Positions 9,559 through 18,685 are shown, numbered from the stretch's first letter. The stretch: DNA of 64,000 nt from Streptomyces aureoverticillatus (GCF_014649395.1 NZ_BMSY01000003.1:744001-808000), one strand, 5' to 3'. A program made the numbers and translations. The notes: generated from the letters alone by a model not told the origin.

Positions 9559-10665
9559 TCAGCGCAGCACGCCCTCGATGAACTCGCTGCCCAGGCGTGA
9601 GACCACGCCCAGGTCGAGCTGGTGCTGTACGTACCGCCCGCGGCGGCGCGTGGTGATCAGCTCGGCCTTCTTCAGGACGCTCAGGTGCCGGGATATCTCC
9701 GGGGGCGTCATGCCGTGGGCGTCGGCCAGCTCCCCGGTGGTGTACGACCCGCGGGCCAGGTGGCGGCACAGGCGCATGCGGACCGGGTGGGAGAGCGCGG
9801 ACATCCGGCGCGTGAGCTGCTCCACGGAGGCGGGGGCGGCGAGGCCCGGGGAGTTCACGGGGTAGGTGATCGAGGACTGCCAGCCGTACCGGTGCAGGAC
9901 CATCAGGTGGGGCCAGCCGAGGCTGGTCGGCACCAGGACCAGGCCGCCGTCGCCGGTCACGTGGTGGCCCACGGCCATCTTGTCGACCGTGATCCGGCGG
10001 GCCTCCTCGTCCAGGGACACCGCTCCGGAGATGGCCTTCAGGGCTTCCTTCAGGCCCTTGCGGCGCAGCAGTTCGGTCTTGTGGCGGGCGTCCGCCGTGA
10101 GCTGCTGGCTGAGCCGGGACCAGGTGTCCGCGAAGAACGCCTCGTCGCAGTCCTCCATCAACTGCCGGAACCAGGCCCGCACGTCGGGCGGATCGTCCAG
10201 CAGCCGCTTGGTGAACCGCACTTGGTGGTCCCCGCGCGCGGCGGCCAGCTCCAGGGCGTGGCGGCGCATCTTCGGGTCGTGCAGGGGGTTCGTCGACCGC
10301 TGGTCGTACGACAGCTGGCAGGTGAACTCCAGGGCCGCGTCCACGAACTGCTCGTCCGTCAGCTTGTCCAGGAGGTCCAGCTCTTCGGCGAGCGTGGCGC
10401 CGGGGAGGGTGGTCCTGCCGGGGATGCCCGCGAACGGGGCGAAGACGTCGGAGAACGTCGTCCGCCACAGGAAGTCCGCCTCGCACATGCGGTCCGCGAG
10501 GCACGGGGGCAGCCGCGCCGAAACGGCTGTCGTCCAGCCCTGCAGCCCCGGGTGGTGAGCGGGCTCGGACAGTGCGTGCAGCGCCATGCCGAGCTCGGCG
10601 AGGGGCGAGGGCACGACATGGATCCGCTCCGGCGTCAGGCCGCTGATGTCGATGCTCACGCTCAT
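9559..10665 (-). CDS. ArsR-type winged-helix regulator with long N-terminal domain
   Basis: The 368-residue protein has a large N-terminal domain without a recognised motif (the DUF5937-like region common in actinobacteria) and a C-terminal ArsR/HTH_20 winged helix, visible as LSHPVRMRLCRHLARGSYTT, LADAHGMTPPEISRHL and the wing TTRRRGRYVQHQL. The helix-turn-helix is intact but no cysteine or histidine metal-binding pair stands out next to it, so it is probably not a metal sensor. The ATG at 10665 is preferred to a GTG-type start ten codons upstream because the downstream sequence MSVSIDISGL is typical of the family. Confidence 0.75.
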   Translation of the reverse strand: MSVSIDISGLTPERIHVVPSPLAELGMALHALSEPAHHPGLQGWTTAVSARLPPCLADRMCEADFLWRTTFSDVFAPFAGIPGRTTLPGATLAEELDLLDKLTDEQFVDAALEFTCQLSYDQRSTNPLHDPKMRRHALELAAARGDHQVRFTKRLLDDPPDVRAWFRQLMEDCDEAFFADTWSRLSQQLTADARHKTELLRRKGLKEALKAISGAVSLDEEARRITVDKMAVGHHVTGDGGLVLVPTSLGWPHLMVLHRYGWQSSITYPVNSPGLAAPASVEQLTRRMSALSHPVRMRLCRHLARGSYTTGELADAHGMTPPEISRHLSVLKKAELITTRRRGRYVQHQLDLGVVSRLGSEFIEGVLR

Positions 10666-10761
10666 GACCCCCATGGTGCACCGCGGCACTGACATCGCGG
10701 CCGTCGATTGACGGCTGGCGTCAATCCACGCGACACAGGCCTTGGGCCTCTTGCAGGGTTC

Positions 10762-10831
10762 ATATGGGGCTGCGCCCCTCTCCCCCCTTCGCCGCTTCGC
10801 GGCTCGTCCTCAAACGCCGGACGGGCTTGGT
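10762..10831. repeat. Dispersed Streptomyces intergenic repeat, copy A (half-element)
   Basis: The stretch contains atggggctgcgcccct, then gccgcttcgcggctcgtcct and caaacgccggacgggctt. The same arrangement occurs at 59570-59640, and the terminal cctcaaacgccggacgggct core occurs as an inverted pair at 41395-41455 and 52942-52987 and once near 63825. It contains two small self-complementary stems and lies between the ArsR-type gene and the small gene at 10883. Confidence 0.7.
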
Positions 10832-10843
10832 GCGCCCTTCTGT

Positions 10844-10865
10844 TGTCCGTTAAGTACTCTTTGTT
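10844..10865 (+). promoter_or_regulatory. Bipartite promoter-like motif, copy 1
   Basis: The sequence TGTCCGTTAAG, five bases, then TTTGTT lies 17 bp before the start of the small gene at 10883. The identical two-part sequence with the identical five-base gap occurs at 18686-18707 ahead of another conserved gene. It stands out as AT-rich in a very GC-rich background. It may be a promoter for a specific sigma factor or an operator; I do not recognise the consensus. Confidence 0.45.
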
Positions 10866-10882
10866 GTGAAAGGTCGTTTGTC

Positions 10883-11119
10883 ATGAGTGTTACGCAGCAG
10901 TATCTGCTCGACAGCTACCGTGCCGCCCAGCACGGGGAGCGGACGCCGCCCGCTCCCGGCGTCAACGACTGGCAGGTCGTGCGTGAGGTGCGCGAGTACG
11001 GGCGCTTCAACGCCGTCGTCCACGAACGCCCGGCGCACGGCCGGGTGCGCGCCGCGCTCGGGCGTCTCCTGCACGGTCTCAAGGGAGGCGGCGCACGAAG
11101 TCCGCGATCGCTTCCCTGA
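10883..11119 (+). CDS. Small conserved-type hypothetical protein (78 aa)
   Basis: I do not recognise a family. The product starts MSVTQQYLLDSYRAAQHGE and ends in a basic, Gly/Arg-rich tail (LGRLLHGLKGGGARS). There is no signal peptide or membrane helix. Support comes from a gaaagg ribosome site at 10868-10873, an AT-rich promoter-like region just upstream, and sensible codon use. Its last 41 bases overlap the 3' end of the convergent aldolase gene. An in-frame start further upstream would translate the repeat element and is rejected. Confidence 0.6.
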   Translation: MSVTQQYLLDSYRAAQHGERTPPAPGVNDWQVVREVREYGRFNAVVHERPAHGRVRAALGRLLHGLKGGGARSPRSLP

Positions 11120-12278
11120 CGTCGTCGGGCGTCCATGCCAGGCCCGGTCCGTTCACGGTGACCTCCGTGACGGACAGGCCCGGCGGGCCGTCGGGGAACC
11201 AGCGCCAGAAGAGCTGGGTCCCGGTCTCCTCGGCCTGCGCGACGGCCGCCTCGTTCAGGACCTCGGGCGGGTACGGCAGCCAGACCTGGAACTGGTGGGT
11301 GTGCGGCGGATCGGGGTGCACCCGTGACCACGGCACCCGCGAGGACGCGAAGCCGTCCCGCAGCGCGCCCGCGACCACGCGCGCGTGGGCGACGTATTCC
11401 GGCAGGCGCGGCAGGACCCGCTTGAGGCCGAGCAGCGCCGAGACGGCGGTCGGGAACTGCTGGAACATCAGGCCGCCGTACCGGTGCCGCCAGGCGCGGG
11501 CCTCCTCGGTGAGGGACCGCGGCCCGGCGAGCGCGGCGCCCGCGATGCCTTCGAGGGACTTGTAGAACGACACGTAGACGCTGTCCGCGAGGGCGGCGAT
11601 CTCCGTCAGCGGCCGGCCGAAGTGCGTGGTGCACTCCCAGAGCCGCGCCCCGTCGACGTGCACCACGGCGTCCCGGTCGCGCGCCGCCGCCACCACGTCC
11701 GTGAGCTCCTCCCAGGTGGGCAGCACGAAACCGGCCTCCCGTAGGGGCAGTTCCAGCATCAGTGTGCCGAACGGCTCCTCGAAGTCCCGCACTTCGTCGG
11801 CCGTGGGGGAGCGCGGCTCGTCCGTGGGGTGCACGGTGCGCAGACCGCTCACCACGGAGAGGGCGTCCGACTCGTGGACCTCCGGGTGCGCGCGCGGGTG
11901 CAGCGCCACCGTCGCGTTGCCGGTGCGCCCCGCCCAGCAGCGCAGCGCCACCTGCTGGGCCATCGTGCCCGTGGGGAAGAAGACGGCGGCCTCCTTGCCG
12001 AGGAGCCGGGCGACCTCGTCCTCCAGGTCCGCGACGACGCCGTCGCCGTACATGTCGCCGAACTGCTCCAGGTCCGCGACCTCGGGGGCGCCCTCGGCCA
12101 GGGCCGCGACGCGCTCGCCCAGGGAGACGCTCATCGGGGAGCGCGCCAGGACCCGCTTCGCGCTCCGCGCGGCCGCGAGCCGCCGCGCGCGCTCGTCGGT
12201 CTCGGCAGGGTTGCCCCCACCGTCGTTCCGTCCGTCCAGCTCACCCTCGCGGTCGCCCCGCGCGCCGTATGCCGTCAT
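11079..12278 (-). CDS. Threonine aldolase / beta-eliminating lyase family protein (PLP-dependent)
   Basis: The 399-residue product is a fold-type I PLP enzyme of the low-specificity threonine aldolase group. Visible features are FGDMYGDGVVADLEDEVARL, the FFPTGTMAQQVALR segment, VVHVDGARLWE with the cofactor-contacting Asp, and VYVSFYKSLEGIAG holding the Schiff-base lysine. Such enzymes cleave threonine or related beta-hydroxy amino acids to glycine and an aldehyde. The ATG (MTAYGARGD) is the first start after a frame without coding character. The gene diverges from the DUF2520-panC operon. Confidence 0.8.
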   Translation of the reverse strand: MTAYGARGDREGELDGRNDGGGNPAETDERARRLAAARSAKRVLARSPMSVSLGERVAALAEGAPEVADLEQFGDMYGDGVVADLEDEVARLLGKEAAVFFPTGTMAQQVALRCWAGRTGNATVALHPRAHPEVHESDALSVVSGLRTVHPTDEPRSPTADEVRDFEEPFGTLMLELPLREAGFVLPTWEELTDVVAAARDRDAVVHVDGARLWECTTHFGRPLTEIAALADSVYVSFYKSLEGIAGAALAGPRSLTEEARAWRHRYGGLMFQQFPTAVSALLGLKRVLPRLPEYVAHARVVAGALRDGFASSRVPWSRVHPDPPHTHQFQVWLPYPPEVLNEAAVAQAEETGTQLFWRWFPDGPPGLSVTEVTVNGPGLAWTPDDVREAIADFVRRLP

Positions 12279-12413
12279 CCACAGATCATCGCGCGTGGTC
12301 GTACGAATGCCCACAGCCTGTGGACAGCCGACGGCACCGCGCCGGGCAATAGCGTTAGCATGACGAGAAATCGTCCGGTACCCCGAGCGGACTGGAACGG
12401 AAGGCTTCATCGC

Positions 12414-13400
12414 GTGAACGCATCTCACCGGCCGGAGCAGCACCCGGAGCCCCGGTCGGACCCCAGGGACCGCCCCGCGCGGCTCACCGTGGGCGTCGTC
12501 GGGGCGGGCCGGGTCGGGCCCGCGCTCGCCGCGGCGCTGCAGCTCGCCGGGCACCGCCCGGTCGCCGCGTCCGGCGTGTCCGACAGCTCCGTGCGGCGCG
12601 CCGCCGTGCTGCTGCCCGACGTGCCACTGGTCCCGCCCGCCCAAGTCCTCGAGCGCGCCGACCTCGTGCTGCTCACCGTGCCTGACGACGCGCTGCCCGG
12701 CCTGGTCGAGGGCCTCGTCGAGACCGGCGCGGTGCGCCCGGGCCAACTGCTCGTGCACACCTCCGGGCGGTACGGCACCAAGGTCCTGGAGCCCGCCCTG
12801 CGCGCCGGCGCGCTGCCCCTCGCGCTGCACCCCGCGATGACGTTCACCGGCACCCCCGTGGACGTACAGCGCCTCGCGGGCTGCTCCTTCGGCGTGACCG
12901 CCCCCGACGAGCTGCGGCTCGCCGCGGAGGCGCTGGTCATCGAGATGGGCGGCGAGCCCGAGTGGATCGCCGAAGAGGCCCGCCCGCTCTACCACGCGGC
13001 CCTCGCGCTCGGCGCGAACCACCTGGTCACGCTGGTCGCCGAGTCCATGGAACTGCTGCGCGACGCGGGCGTGACGGCCCCCGACCGCATGCTCGGCCCG
13101 CTGCTCGGCGCGGCGCTCGACAACGCCCTGCGCTCCGGTGACGCGGCCCTCACCGGCCCCGTCGCGCGCGGGGACGCGGGCACCGTCGCCGCGCACGTCG
13201 CCGAGCTGCGCAAGCACGCGCCCGGGACCGTCGCCGGCTATCTGGCGATGGCCCGCGCGACCGCCGACCGCGCCCTCGCCCACGGCCTCCTCAAGCCGGA
13301 GCTCGCCGAAGACCTGCTCGGCGTCCTCGCGGGCGGCGTGACCGCCCCCGGCGGCCCGGACGGACCGCGCGGCGGCGCGACGGACGGAGCGGGCGAATGA
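12414..13400 (+). CDS. Rossmann-like / DUF2520 protein preceding panC
   Basis: The 328-residue protein has an N-terminal NAD(P)-binding Rossmann motif, [18 protein letters not shown], followed by a DUF2520 C-terminal domain with [20 protein letters not shown]. The architecture resembles ketopantoate reductase and pyrroline-5-carboxylate reductase folds, and the same gene precedes panC in mycobacteria (Rv3603c). A role in pantothenate synthesis or its control is inferred from that constant pairing. The GTG at 12414 is chosen because ggaagg lies about ten bases upstream; an ATG at 12360 is in frame and possible. Its stop overlaps the panC start (ATGA). Confidence 0.82.
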   Translation: MNASHRPEQHPEPRSDPRDRPARLTVGVVGAGRVGPALAAALQLAGHRPVAASGVSDSSVRRAAVLLPDVPLVPPAQVLERADLVLLTVPDDALPGLVEGLVETGAVRPGQLLVHTSGRYGTKVLEPALRAGALPLALHPAMTFTGTPVDVQRLAGCSFGVTAPDELRLAAEALVIEMGGEPEWIAEEARPLYHAALALGANHLVTLVAESMELLRDAGVTAPDRMLGPLLGAALDNALRSGDAALTGPVARGDAGTVAAHVAELRKHAPGTVAGYLAMARATADRALAHGLLKPELAEDLLGVLAGGVTAPGGPDGPRGGATDGAGE

Positions 13401-14413
13401 GCCACACGGCCGACCTGCTGCACACCGCCGCCGAACTGCGCGCCCGCGCGCGGGCCGGGCGACGCGCCGTGGTGATGACCATGGGCGCCCTGCACGAGGG
13501 CCACGCCACGCTGGTCCGCACGGCGCGGGAGGCGGCGGGGACCGACGGCGAAGTCGTCGTCACGGTCTTCGTGAACCCGTTGCAGTTCGGCGCGGGCGAG
13601 GACCTGGACCGCTATCCGCGCACCCTCGAAGCCGACATCAAGACCGCCTCGCAGGCGGGCGCGGACGTCGTGTTCGCCCCCTCCGTGGAGGAGGTCTACC
13701 CCGGCGGCGAGCCCCAGGTCCGGGTGACCGCGGGCCCCATGGGCGCCGTCCTCGAAGGGGCCACCCGCCCCGGGCACTTCGACGGCGTGCTCACCGTCGT
13801 CGCCAAGCTGCTGCACCTGACGGCGCCCGACGTGGCGCTGTTCGGCCAGAAGGACGCCCAGCAGCTCGCCGTGATCCGCCGCATGGTGCGCGACCTGAAC
13901 TTCGACGTGGAGATCGTCGGCGTGCCGACGGTGCGTGAGGACGACGGGCTCGCCCGCTCCAGCCGCAACCGCTATCTGTCGCCCGAGGAGCGCCGCACCG
14001 CGCTCGCGCTGTCCCGCGCCTTGTTCGCGGGCCGCGACCGGCACGCCGCCCAGGAGGCCCTGCGGGCCCGCGCCGCCCTCGCCCCCGCCACGCACGCGCG
14101 CGTGGACGGCCTGAACGCCCTGGGCGAGGCCCGCGCGGCCGCCGACGCGCACGCCGTCGCCCAGGCCGCGCCCACCGGACCCGCCGCGCCCACCGGCCCC
14201 GCCGGGGTCCGCGCCGCGGCCCGGCAGGTCCTCGACGAGGCCGCGCGGCTGCGTCCGCCGCTCGTCCTGGACTATCTGGCGCTCGTCGACCCGGCGGACT
14301 TCCAGGAGATCGGCCCCGGCCACCGGGGCGAGGCGATCCTCGCCGTCGCCGCCAAGGTCGGCACGACCCGTCTGATCGACAACATCCCGCTGGCGTTCGG
14401 AGCCCCGGCATGA
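13397..14413 (+). CDS. panC: Pantoate-beta-alanine ligase
   Basis: PanC condenses pantoate and beta-alanine with ATP to make pantothenate in the cytoplasm. The 338-residue product shows the nucleotidyl-transferase HIGH-like motif MGALHEGH (residues 29-36), [32 protein letters not shown] and [13 protein letters not shown]. It is longer than usual because of an Ala/Pro-rich insertion near residues 250-275 ([13 protein letters not shown] repeats) ahead of the conserved LDYLALVDP segment. It is the second gene of a coupled operon; panB and panD are not in the window. Confidence 0.95.
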   Translation: MSHTADLLHTAAELRARARAGRRAVVMTMGALHEGHATLVRTAREAAGTDGEVVVTVFVNPLQFGAGEDLDRYPRTLEADIKTASQAGADVVFAPSVEEVYPGGEPQVRVTAGPMGAVLEGATRPGHFDGVLTVVAKLLHLTAPDVALFGQKDAQQLAVIRRMVRDLNFDVEIVGVPTVREDDGLARSSRNRYLSPEERRTALALSRALFAGRDRHAAQEALRARAALAPATHARVDGLNALGEARAAADAHAVAQAAPTGPAAPTGPAGVRAAARQVLDEAARLRPPLVLDYLALVDPADFQEIGPGHRGEAILAVAAKVGTTRLIDNIPLAFGAPA

Positions 14414-14544
14414 GCCTCCGCATGGACGCGCGCCCGGACAGCCACGCCGCGACCCGCGACGCCGAGACCCCCGACACCGCGACCCGCCACACCAAGACCA
14501 GCCACACCGAGACCCGCCCGACCCGGATCGGAGCCCCCGCATGA
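14410..14544 (+). CDS. 44-codon ORF coupling panC to nadB
   Basis: The ORF begins in an ATGA overlap with the panC stop and ends in an ATGA overlap with the nadB start. The peptide starts [17 protein letters not shown] and is dominated by Thr, Arg, His and Asp in a loose repeat (TRH/TKT/TRP). Its last four residues, GAPA, repeat the end of PanC, and the DNA around the two stop codons is nearly identical (gga gcc cc then gcatgag), suggesting a duplicated junction. It may be no more than a translational bridge between panC and nadB. I do not recognise it. Confidence 0.45.
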   Translation: MSLRMDARPDSHAATRDAETPDTATRHTKTSHTETRPTRIGAPA

Positions 14545-16244
14545 GTGCCACTGGCATACGGCTTTACGCCCCCGCCCCGGGCTGGTCGCTCGACGCCGAC
14601 GTCGTGGTCGTCGGCTCCGGAGTGGCCGGCCTGACCGCCGCCCTGCGCAGCTCGGCGGCCGGCCTGAAGACCGTCGTCGTCACCAAGGCCCGCCTGGACG
14701 ACGGCTCCACGCGCTGGGCACAGGGCGGCATCGCGGCGGCACTCGGCGACGGCGACACCCCCGAACAGCACCTGGACGACACCCTCGTGGCGGGCGTGGG
14801 CCTGTGCGACGAGGAAGCGGTGCGCACCCTCGTCACCGAGGGCCCCGACGCCGTACGCCGCCTCATCGCGACCGGCGCCCACTTCGACGAGTCCGCGGAA
14901 GGCGACCTGGCGCTCACCCGCGAGGGCGGCCACCACCGCCGCCGCATCGTGCACGCGGGCGGCGACGCGACCGGCGCGGAGGTCTCCCGCGCCCTCGTCG
15001 AGGCGGTCCGCGCGCGCGGCATACCGACGGTCGAGAACGCCCTGGTCCTCGACCTCCTGACGGACGACGAGGGGCACGCCGCCGGCGTCACCCTGCACGT
15101 CATGGGCGAGGGCCAGCACGACGGCGTCGGCGCCGTGCACGCGCCGGCCGTGGTGCTCGCCACCGGCGGCATGGGCCAGGTCTTCTCCGCGACCTCGAAC
15201 CCTTCGGTGTCGACGGGCGACGGCGTCGCGCTCGCCCTGCGCGCGGGCGCGGAGGTCTCCGACCTGGAGTTCGTGCAGTTCCACCCGACGGTGCTCTTCC
15301 TGGGGGCGGACGCGGAGGGACAGCAGCCGCTCGTCTCCGAAGCCGTGCGCGGCGAGGGCGCCCACCTGGTGGACGCCGACGGCGTGCGCTTCATGGTGGG
15401 GCAGCACGAGCTCGCCGAGCTGGCGCCGCGCGACATCGTCGCCAAGGGCATCACGCGCCGCATGCAGGAACAGGGCGCCGAGCACATGTACCTGGACGCC
15501 CGGCACTTCGGCGCCGACATGTGGGCCACCCGCTTCCCGACGATCCTGGCCGCCTGCCGCGCGCACGGCATCGACCCCGTCACCGAGCCCATCCCGATCG
15601 CCCCGGCCGCCCACTACGCCTCCGGCGGCGTCCGCACCGACCTGCACGGCCGCACCACCGTCCCGGGCCTGTACGCCTGCGGCGAGGTCGCCTGCACCGG
15701 CGTGCACGGCGCCAACCGGCTCGCCTCCAACTCCCTCCTGGAGGGCCTGGTCTACGCCGAGCGCATCGCGGACGACATAGCCGCCCTGCACGCCGCCGGC
15801 GCCCTCCACGCGCGCGTGCCCGCCGCCACGGCGCCCCCGGAGCGGCCCGCCCACCCGCTGCTGCCCCCGGAGGCCCGCTTCACCATCCAGCGTGTGATGA
15901 CCGACGGCGCGGGCGTCCTGCGCTCCGCCGAGTCCCTCGCCGAGGCCGCCGAGCGGCTGGCGGCCGTCCACGCGGACGCTGCGGGCGCGCTCGCCGAGCA
16001 CGGCAAGACCGCCGAACCCGGCGTGGACACCTGGGAGGCCACCAATCTGCTGTGCGTCGCCCGCGTCCTGGTGGCGGCGGCGCTGCGCCGCGAGGAGACT
16101 CGTGGCTGCCACTGGCGCGAGGACCACGCGGACCGCGACGACGAGGCCTGGGGACGCCACATCGTCGTACGCCTCAATCCGGACCGGACCCTCGCCACCC
16201 GCACCACCGACAACGCCCGTTTCCCCAGCACCCAGGAGCAGTGA
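14541..16244 (+). CDS. nadB: L-aspartate oxidase
   Basis: NadB oxidises L-aspartate to iminoaspartate, the first step of de novo NAD synthesis. The 567-residue flavoprotein shows the FAD dinucleotide motif GSGVAG (residues 25-30), STRWAQGGIAAALGDGD, the substrate/FAD region EFVQFHPT, and the C-terminal GEVACTGVHGANRLASNSL. The length fits the family. It is coupled to the preceding short ORF and to nadC by four-base overlaps. The partner quinolinate synthase nadA is not in this window. Confidence 0.95.
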   Translation: MSATGIRLYAPAPGWSLDADVVVVGSGVAGLTAALRSSAAGLKTVVVTKARLDDGSTRWAQGGIAAALGDGDTPEQHLDDTLVAGVGLCDEEAVRTLVTEGPDAVRRLIATGAHFDESAEGDLALTREGGHHRRRIVHAGGDATGAEVSRALVEAVRARGIPTVENALVLDLLTDDEGHAAGVTLHVMGEGQHDGVGAVHAPAVVLATGGMGQVFSATSNPSVSTGDGVALALRAGAEVSDLEFVQFHPTVLFLGADAEGQQPLVSEAVRGEGAHLVDADGVRFMVGQHELAELAPRDIVAKGITRRMQEQGAEHMYLDARHFGADMWATRFPTILAACRAHGIDPVTEPIPIAPAAHYASGGVRTDLHGRTTVPGLYACGEVACTGVHGANRLASNSLLEGLVYAERIADDIAALHAAGALHARVPAATAPPERPAHPLLPPEARFTIQRVMTDGAGVLRSAESLAEAAERLAAVHADAAGALAEHGKTAEPGVDTWEATNLLCVARVLVAAALRREETRGCHWREDHADRDDEAWGRHIVVRLNPDRTLATRTTDNARFPSTQEQ

Positions 16245-17257
16245 CCGACGTGAGCACCCCCGACCTCCCCCTCGCCGACGGCACCGGCGGCTGCGGCGAC
16301 GCCTGCGGCTGCGGCGACGCGGCGCCCGACGCGATGGAGTGCGGCCTCGACCCGGCGCTCGCCCGGATGCTGGCCGACGCCGGGCTCGACCCCGTCCAGG
16401 TCGAGGACATCGCGCACCTCGCCATCGCCGAGGACATGGAGTTCTCGCCGGACGCCATGGACGTCACGACGGTCGCCACCATCCCCGAAGACGCCGTCGC
16501 CACCGCCGACTTCACCGCCCGCCAGGCGGGCACGGTGGCGGGCCTGCGCGTCGCCGAAGCCGTGTTCTCCATCGTCTGCCAGGACGAGTTCGAGGTCGAG
16601 CGGCACGTCGAGGACGGCGAGCGGGTCGAGGCCGGTGACGTGCTCCTGAGCGTCACCTCGCGCACCCGCGACCTGCTCACCGCCGAGCGCAGCGCCCTGA
16701 ACATCCTGTGCCGCCTGTCCGGCATCGCGACCGCCACGCGCGCGTGGGCGGACGCCCTGGAGGGCACCAAGGCCAAGGTCCGCGACACCCGCAAGACGAC
16801 GCCGGGGCTGCGCTCCCTGGAGAAGTACGCGGTCCGCATGGGCGGCGGCGTCAACCACCGCATGTCGCTCGCCGACGCCGCCCTGGTCAAGGACAACCAC
16901 GTGGTCGCCGCGGGCGGCGTGACGCAGGCCTTCAAGGCCGTACGGGAGATGTTCCCGGGCATCCCGGTCGAGGTCGAGGTGGACACCCTGCACCAGCTCC
17001 GCGAAGTCGTGGACGCCGGTGCCGACTTGATCCTCCTGGACAACTTCACGCCCGGCGAGACGGAGGAGGCCGTCGCCATCGTCGCCGGCCGCGCGCTCCT
17101 GGAGTCCTCCGGCCGCCTCACCCTGGACAACGCCCGCGCGTACGCCGACACGGGCGTCGACTACCTGGCCGTGGGCGCCCTCACGCACTCCTCGCCGATC
17201 CTCGACATCGGCCTGGACCTCCGCGAAGCCACGGTCTCCGGAGAGGCCGCCGGCTGA
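16241..17257 (+). CDS. nadC: Nicotinate-nucleotide pyrophosphorylase (carboxylating)
   Basis: NadC converts quinolinate and PRPP to nicotinate mononucleotide. The 338-residue product has the expected core: LAIAEDMEFSPDAMDVTT, RKTTPGLRSLEKYAVRMGG, LVKDNHVVAAGG and LILLDNFTPGE. Ahead of it sits an unusual extension of about 40 residues with a cysteine cluster (GCGDACGCGD and then MECG) that typical NadC proteins lack. The GTG start overlaps the nadB stop as GTGA; another GTG three codons later is possible. The stop shares its last base with the coaX start. Confidence 0.93.
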   Translation: MTDVSTPDLPLADGTGGCGDACGCGDAAPDAMECGLDPALARMLADAGLDPVQVEDIAHLAIAEDMEFSPDAMDVTTVATIPEDAVATADFTARQAGTVAGLRVAEAVFSIVCQDEFEVERHVEDGERVEAGDVLLSVTSRTRDLLTAERSALNILCRLSGIATATRAWADALEGTKAKVRDTRKTTPGLRSLEKYAVRMGGGVNHRMSLADAALVKDNHVVAAGGVTQAFKAVREMFPGIPVEVEVDTLHQLREVVDAGADLILLDNFTPGETEEAVAIVAGRALLESSGRLTLDNARAYADTGVDYLAVGALTHSSPILDIGLDLREATVSGEAAG

Positions 17258-18063
17258 TGCTGCTCACCATCGACGTAGGCAACACGCACACCGTCCTCGG
17301 CCTGTTCGACGGCGAGGACATCGTCGAGCACTGGCGCATCTCCACCGACGCCCGCCGCACCGCCGACGAACTGGCCGTGCTCCTCAACGGGTTGATGGGC
17401 ATGCACCCGCTGCTCGGCGAGGAGCTCGGCGACGGCATCGACGGCATCGCGATCTGCTCCACCGTCCCCTCCGTCCTGCACGAACTACGCGAGGTAACCC
17501 GGCGGTACTACGGAGACGTGCCCGCCGTCCTCGTGGAGCCCGGGATCAAGACCGGCGTGCCGATCCTCATGGACAACCCCAAGGAGGTCGGCGCCGACCG
17601 CATCATCAACGCGGTCGCGGCGGTCGAGCTCTACGGAGGCCCCGCGATCGTCGTGGACTTCGGTACGGCGACGACGTTCGACGCGGTCTCCGCGCGCGGG
17701 GAGTACGCCGGCGGTGTCATCGCCCCCGGCATCGAGATCTCCGTGGAGGCCCTCGGCGTACGCGGCGCGCAGCTCCGCAAGATCGAGCTGGCCCGGCCGC
17801 GCAGCGTCATCGGCAAGAACACCGTGGAGGCCATGCAGGCGGGCATCCTGTACGGCTTCGCGGGGCAGGTCGACGGCGTCGTACGGCGCATGGCACGCGA
17901 GTTGGCGGGGCCGAACGGCAACCCGGAGGACGTGACCGTGATCGCGACGGGCGGGCTCGCGCCGATGGTGCTCGGCGAGGCGTCCGTCATCGACGAGCAC
18001 GAGCCGTGGCTCACGCTGATCGGGCTGCGGCTCGTCTACGAACGGAACGTGTCGCGCAGTTGA
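17257..18063 (+). CDS. coaX: Type III pantothenate kinase
   Basis: CoaX phosphorylates pantothenate with ATP in the first step of CoA synthesis. The 268-residue protein opens with the ASKHA phosphate-loop MLLTIDVGNTHTVLGLFDGE and contains GADRIINAVAA, VVDFGTATTFD with the catalytic Asp of this class, and GGVIAPGIEIS. It is the last gene of the DUF2520-panC-nadB-nadC-coaX unit, joined to nadC by a TGATG overlap, so pantothenate production, its activation and NAD synthesis are co-expressed. Confidence 0.95.
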   Translation: MLLTIDVGNTHTVLGLFDGEDIVEHWRISTDARRTADELAVLLNGLMGMHPLLGEELGDGIDGIAICSTVPSVLHELREVTRRYYGDVPAVLVEPGIKTGVPILMDNPKEVGADRIINAVAAVELYGGPAIVVDFGTATTFDAVSARGEYAGGVIAPGIEISVEALGVRGAQLRKIELARPRSVIGKNTVEAMQAGILYGFAGQVDGVVRRMARELAGPNGNPEDVTVIATGGLAPMVLGEASVIDEHEPWLTLIGLRLVYERNVSRS

Positions 18064-18215
18064 GCGCGGAACGGAGTGCCGCGGGGCTGAGCGTGCGTTT
18101 TGCGCCGCGGAGCACCGCTCGCCGCCAACTTTTCGCTTCCGCGGGACAACCTGGGTCCCCCTCCAAGAGTCTGTGCTGCGAGGAGTTCTGACCGGGTGTC
18201 TGGTGCGGGTGTCTG

Positions 18216-18560
18216 ATGAGCGTGGGGCGGATGAGGGGCAAGACGCGACGGGGTGTCGTGGCGGTGGTCGCGGTGGTGGCGCTGGCGGGAGGAGCGGCGC
18301 CCGTGACGGCGGTGGCGGCCGACGGTCCGCCCGTCTCGTCGCCCGTCTCGACCTCGTCGTCGCCGACACCGACCACACCCGCGTCGACGGTGACCCCGTC
18401 GCCCGCGTCCCCACCGGCCCGGCCGTCGTCCACACCGGCCCCCTCGGGGCGCATGGCGGACACCGGCGCGGGGATCGTGCCGTGGATCGTGGCCGGAGCG
18501 GCGGGCGCCCTGGGGGTGGGGGCGGTCGCCTTCGCGACGACCCGACGCCGCCAGGACTGA
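18216..18560 (+). CDS. Small secreted Pro/Ser/Thr-rich protein with sortase-like tail
   Basis: The 114-residue product has an Arg-rich n-region, a hydrophobic signal segment (VVAVVAVVALAGGAAPVTAV), a Pro/Ser/Thr-rich stalk, and a C-terminal tail made of MADTG, a hydrophobic helix (IVPWIVAGAAGALGVGAVAF) and RRRQD. That tail layout is a cell-wall sorting signal; MADTG resembles the LAxTG motif used by class E sortases in Streptomyces but differs at the first position. It may be wall-anchored or simply membrane-anchored. The stop lies inside a 20-bp tandem repeat. Confidence 0.6.
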   Translation: MSVGRMRGKTRRGVVAVVAVVALAGGAAPVTAVAADGPPVSSPVSTSSSPTPTTPASTVTPSPASPPARPSSTPAPSGRMADTGAGIVPWIVAGAAGALGVGAVAFATTRRRQD

Positions 18561-18640
18561 CCCGACGCCGCCAGGACTGACCCGACGCCGCCAGGACTGA
18601 CCCGACGTGGCAGACAGGACTGACCCGACGGCGCCAGTGA
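18541..18640. repeat. 20-bp tandem repeat across the 3' end of the sortase-like gene
   Basis: The unit cccgacgccgccaggactga occurs three times without error at 18541-18600. It is followed by two degenerate copies, at 18601-18623 (with a small insertion) and from 18624 to about 18640. The first copy encodes the last residues and the stop codon of the upstream gene; the others lie downstream. Each unit contains a TGA, so in-frame expansion would not extend the protein. Confidence 0.85.
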
Positions 18641-18685
18641 GCTGCCCCGCCCACGCCGTCAGGACCGACCCGCCACCCCGACGGG

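Noticed and set aside
13791..16160. A 789-codon - strand frame opposite panC and nadB
   Set aside because: The sense-strand genes have full catalytic motifs; the antisense product has none.
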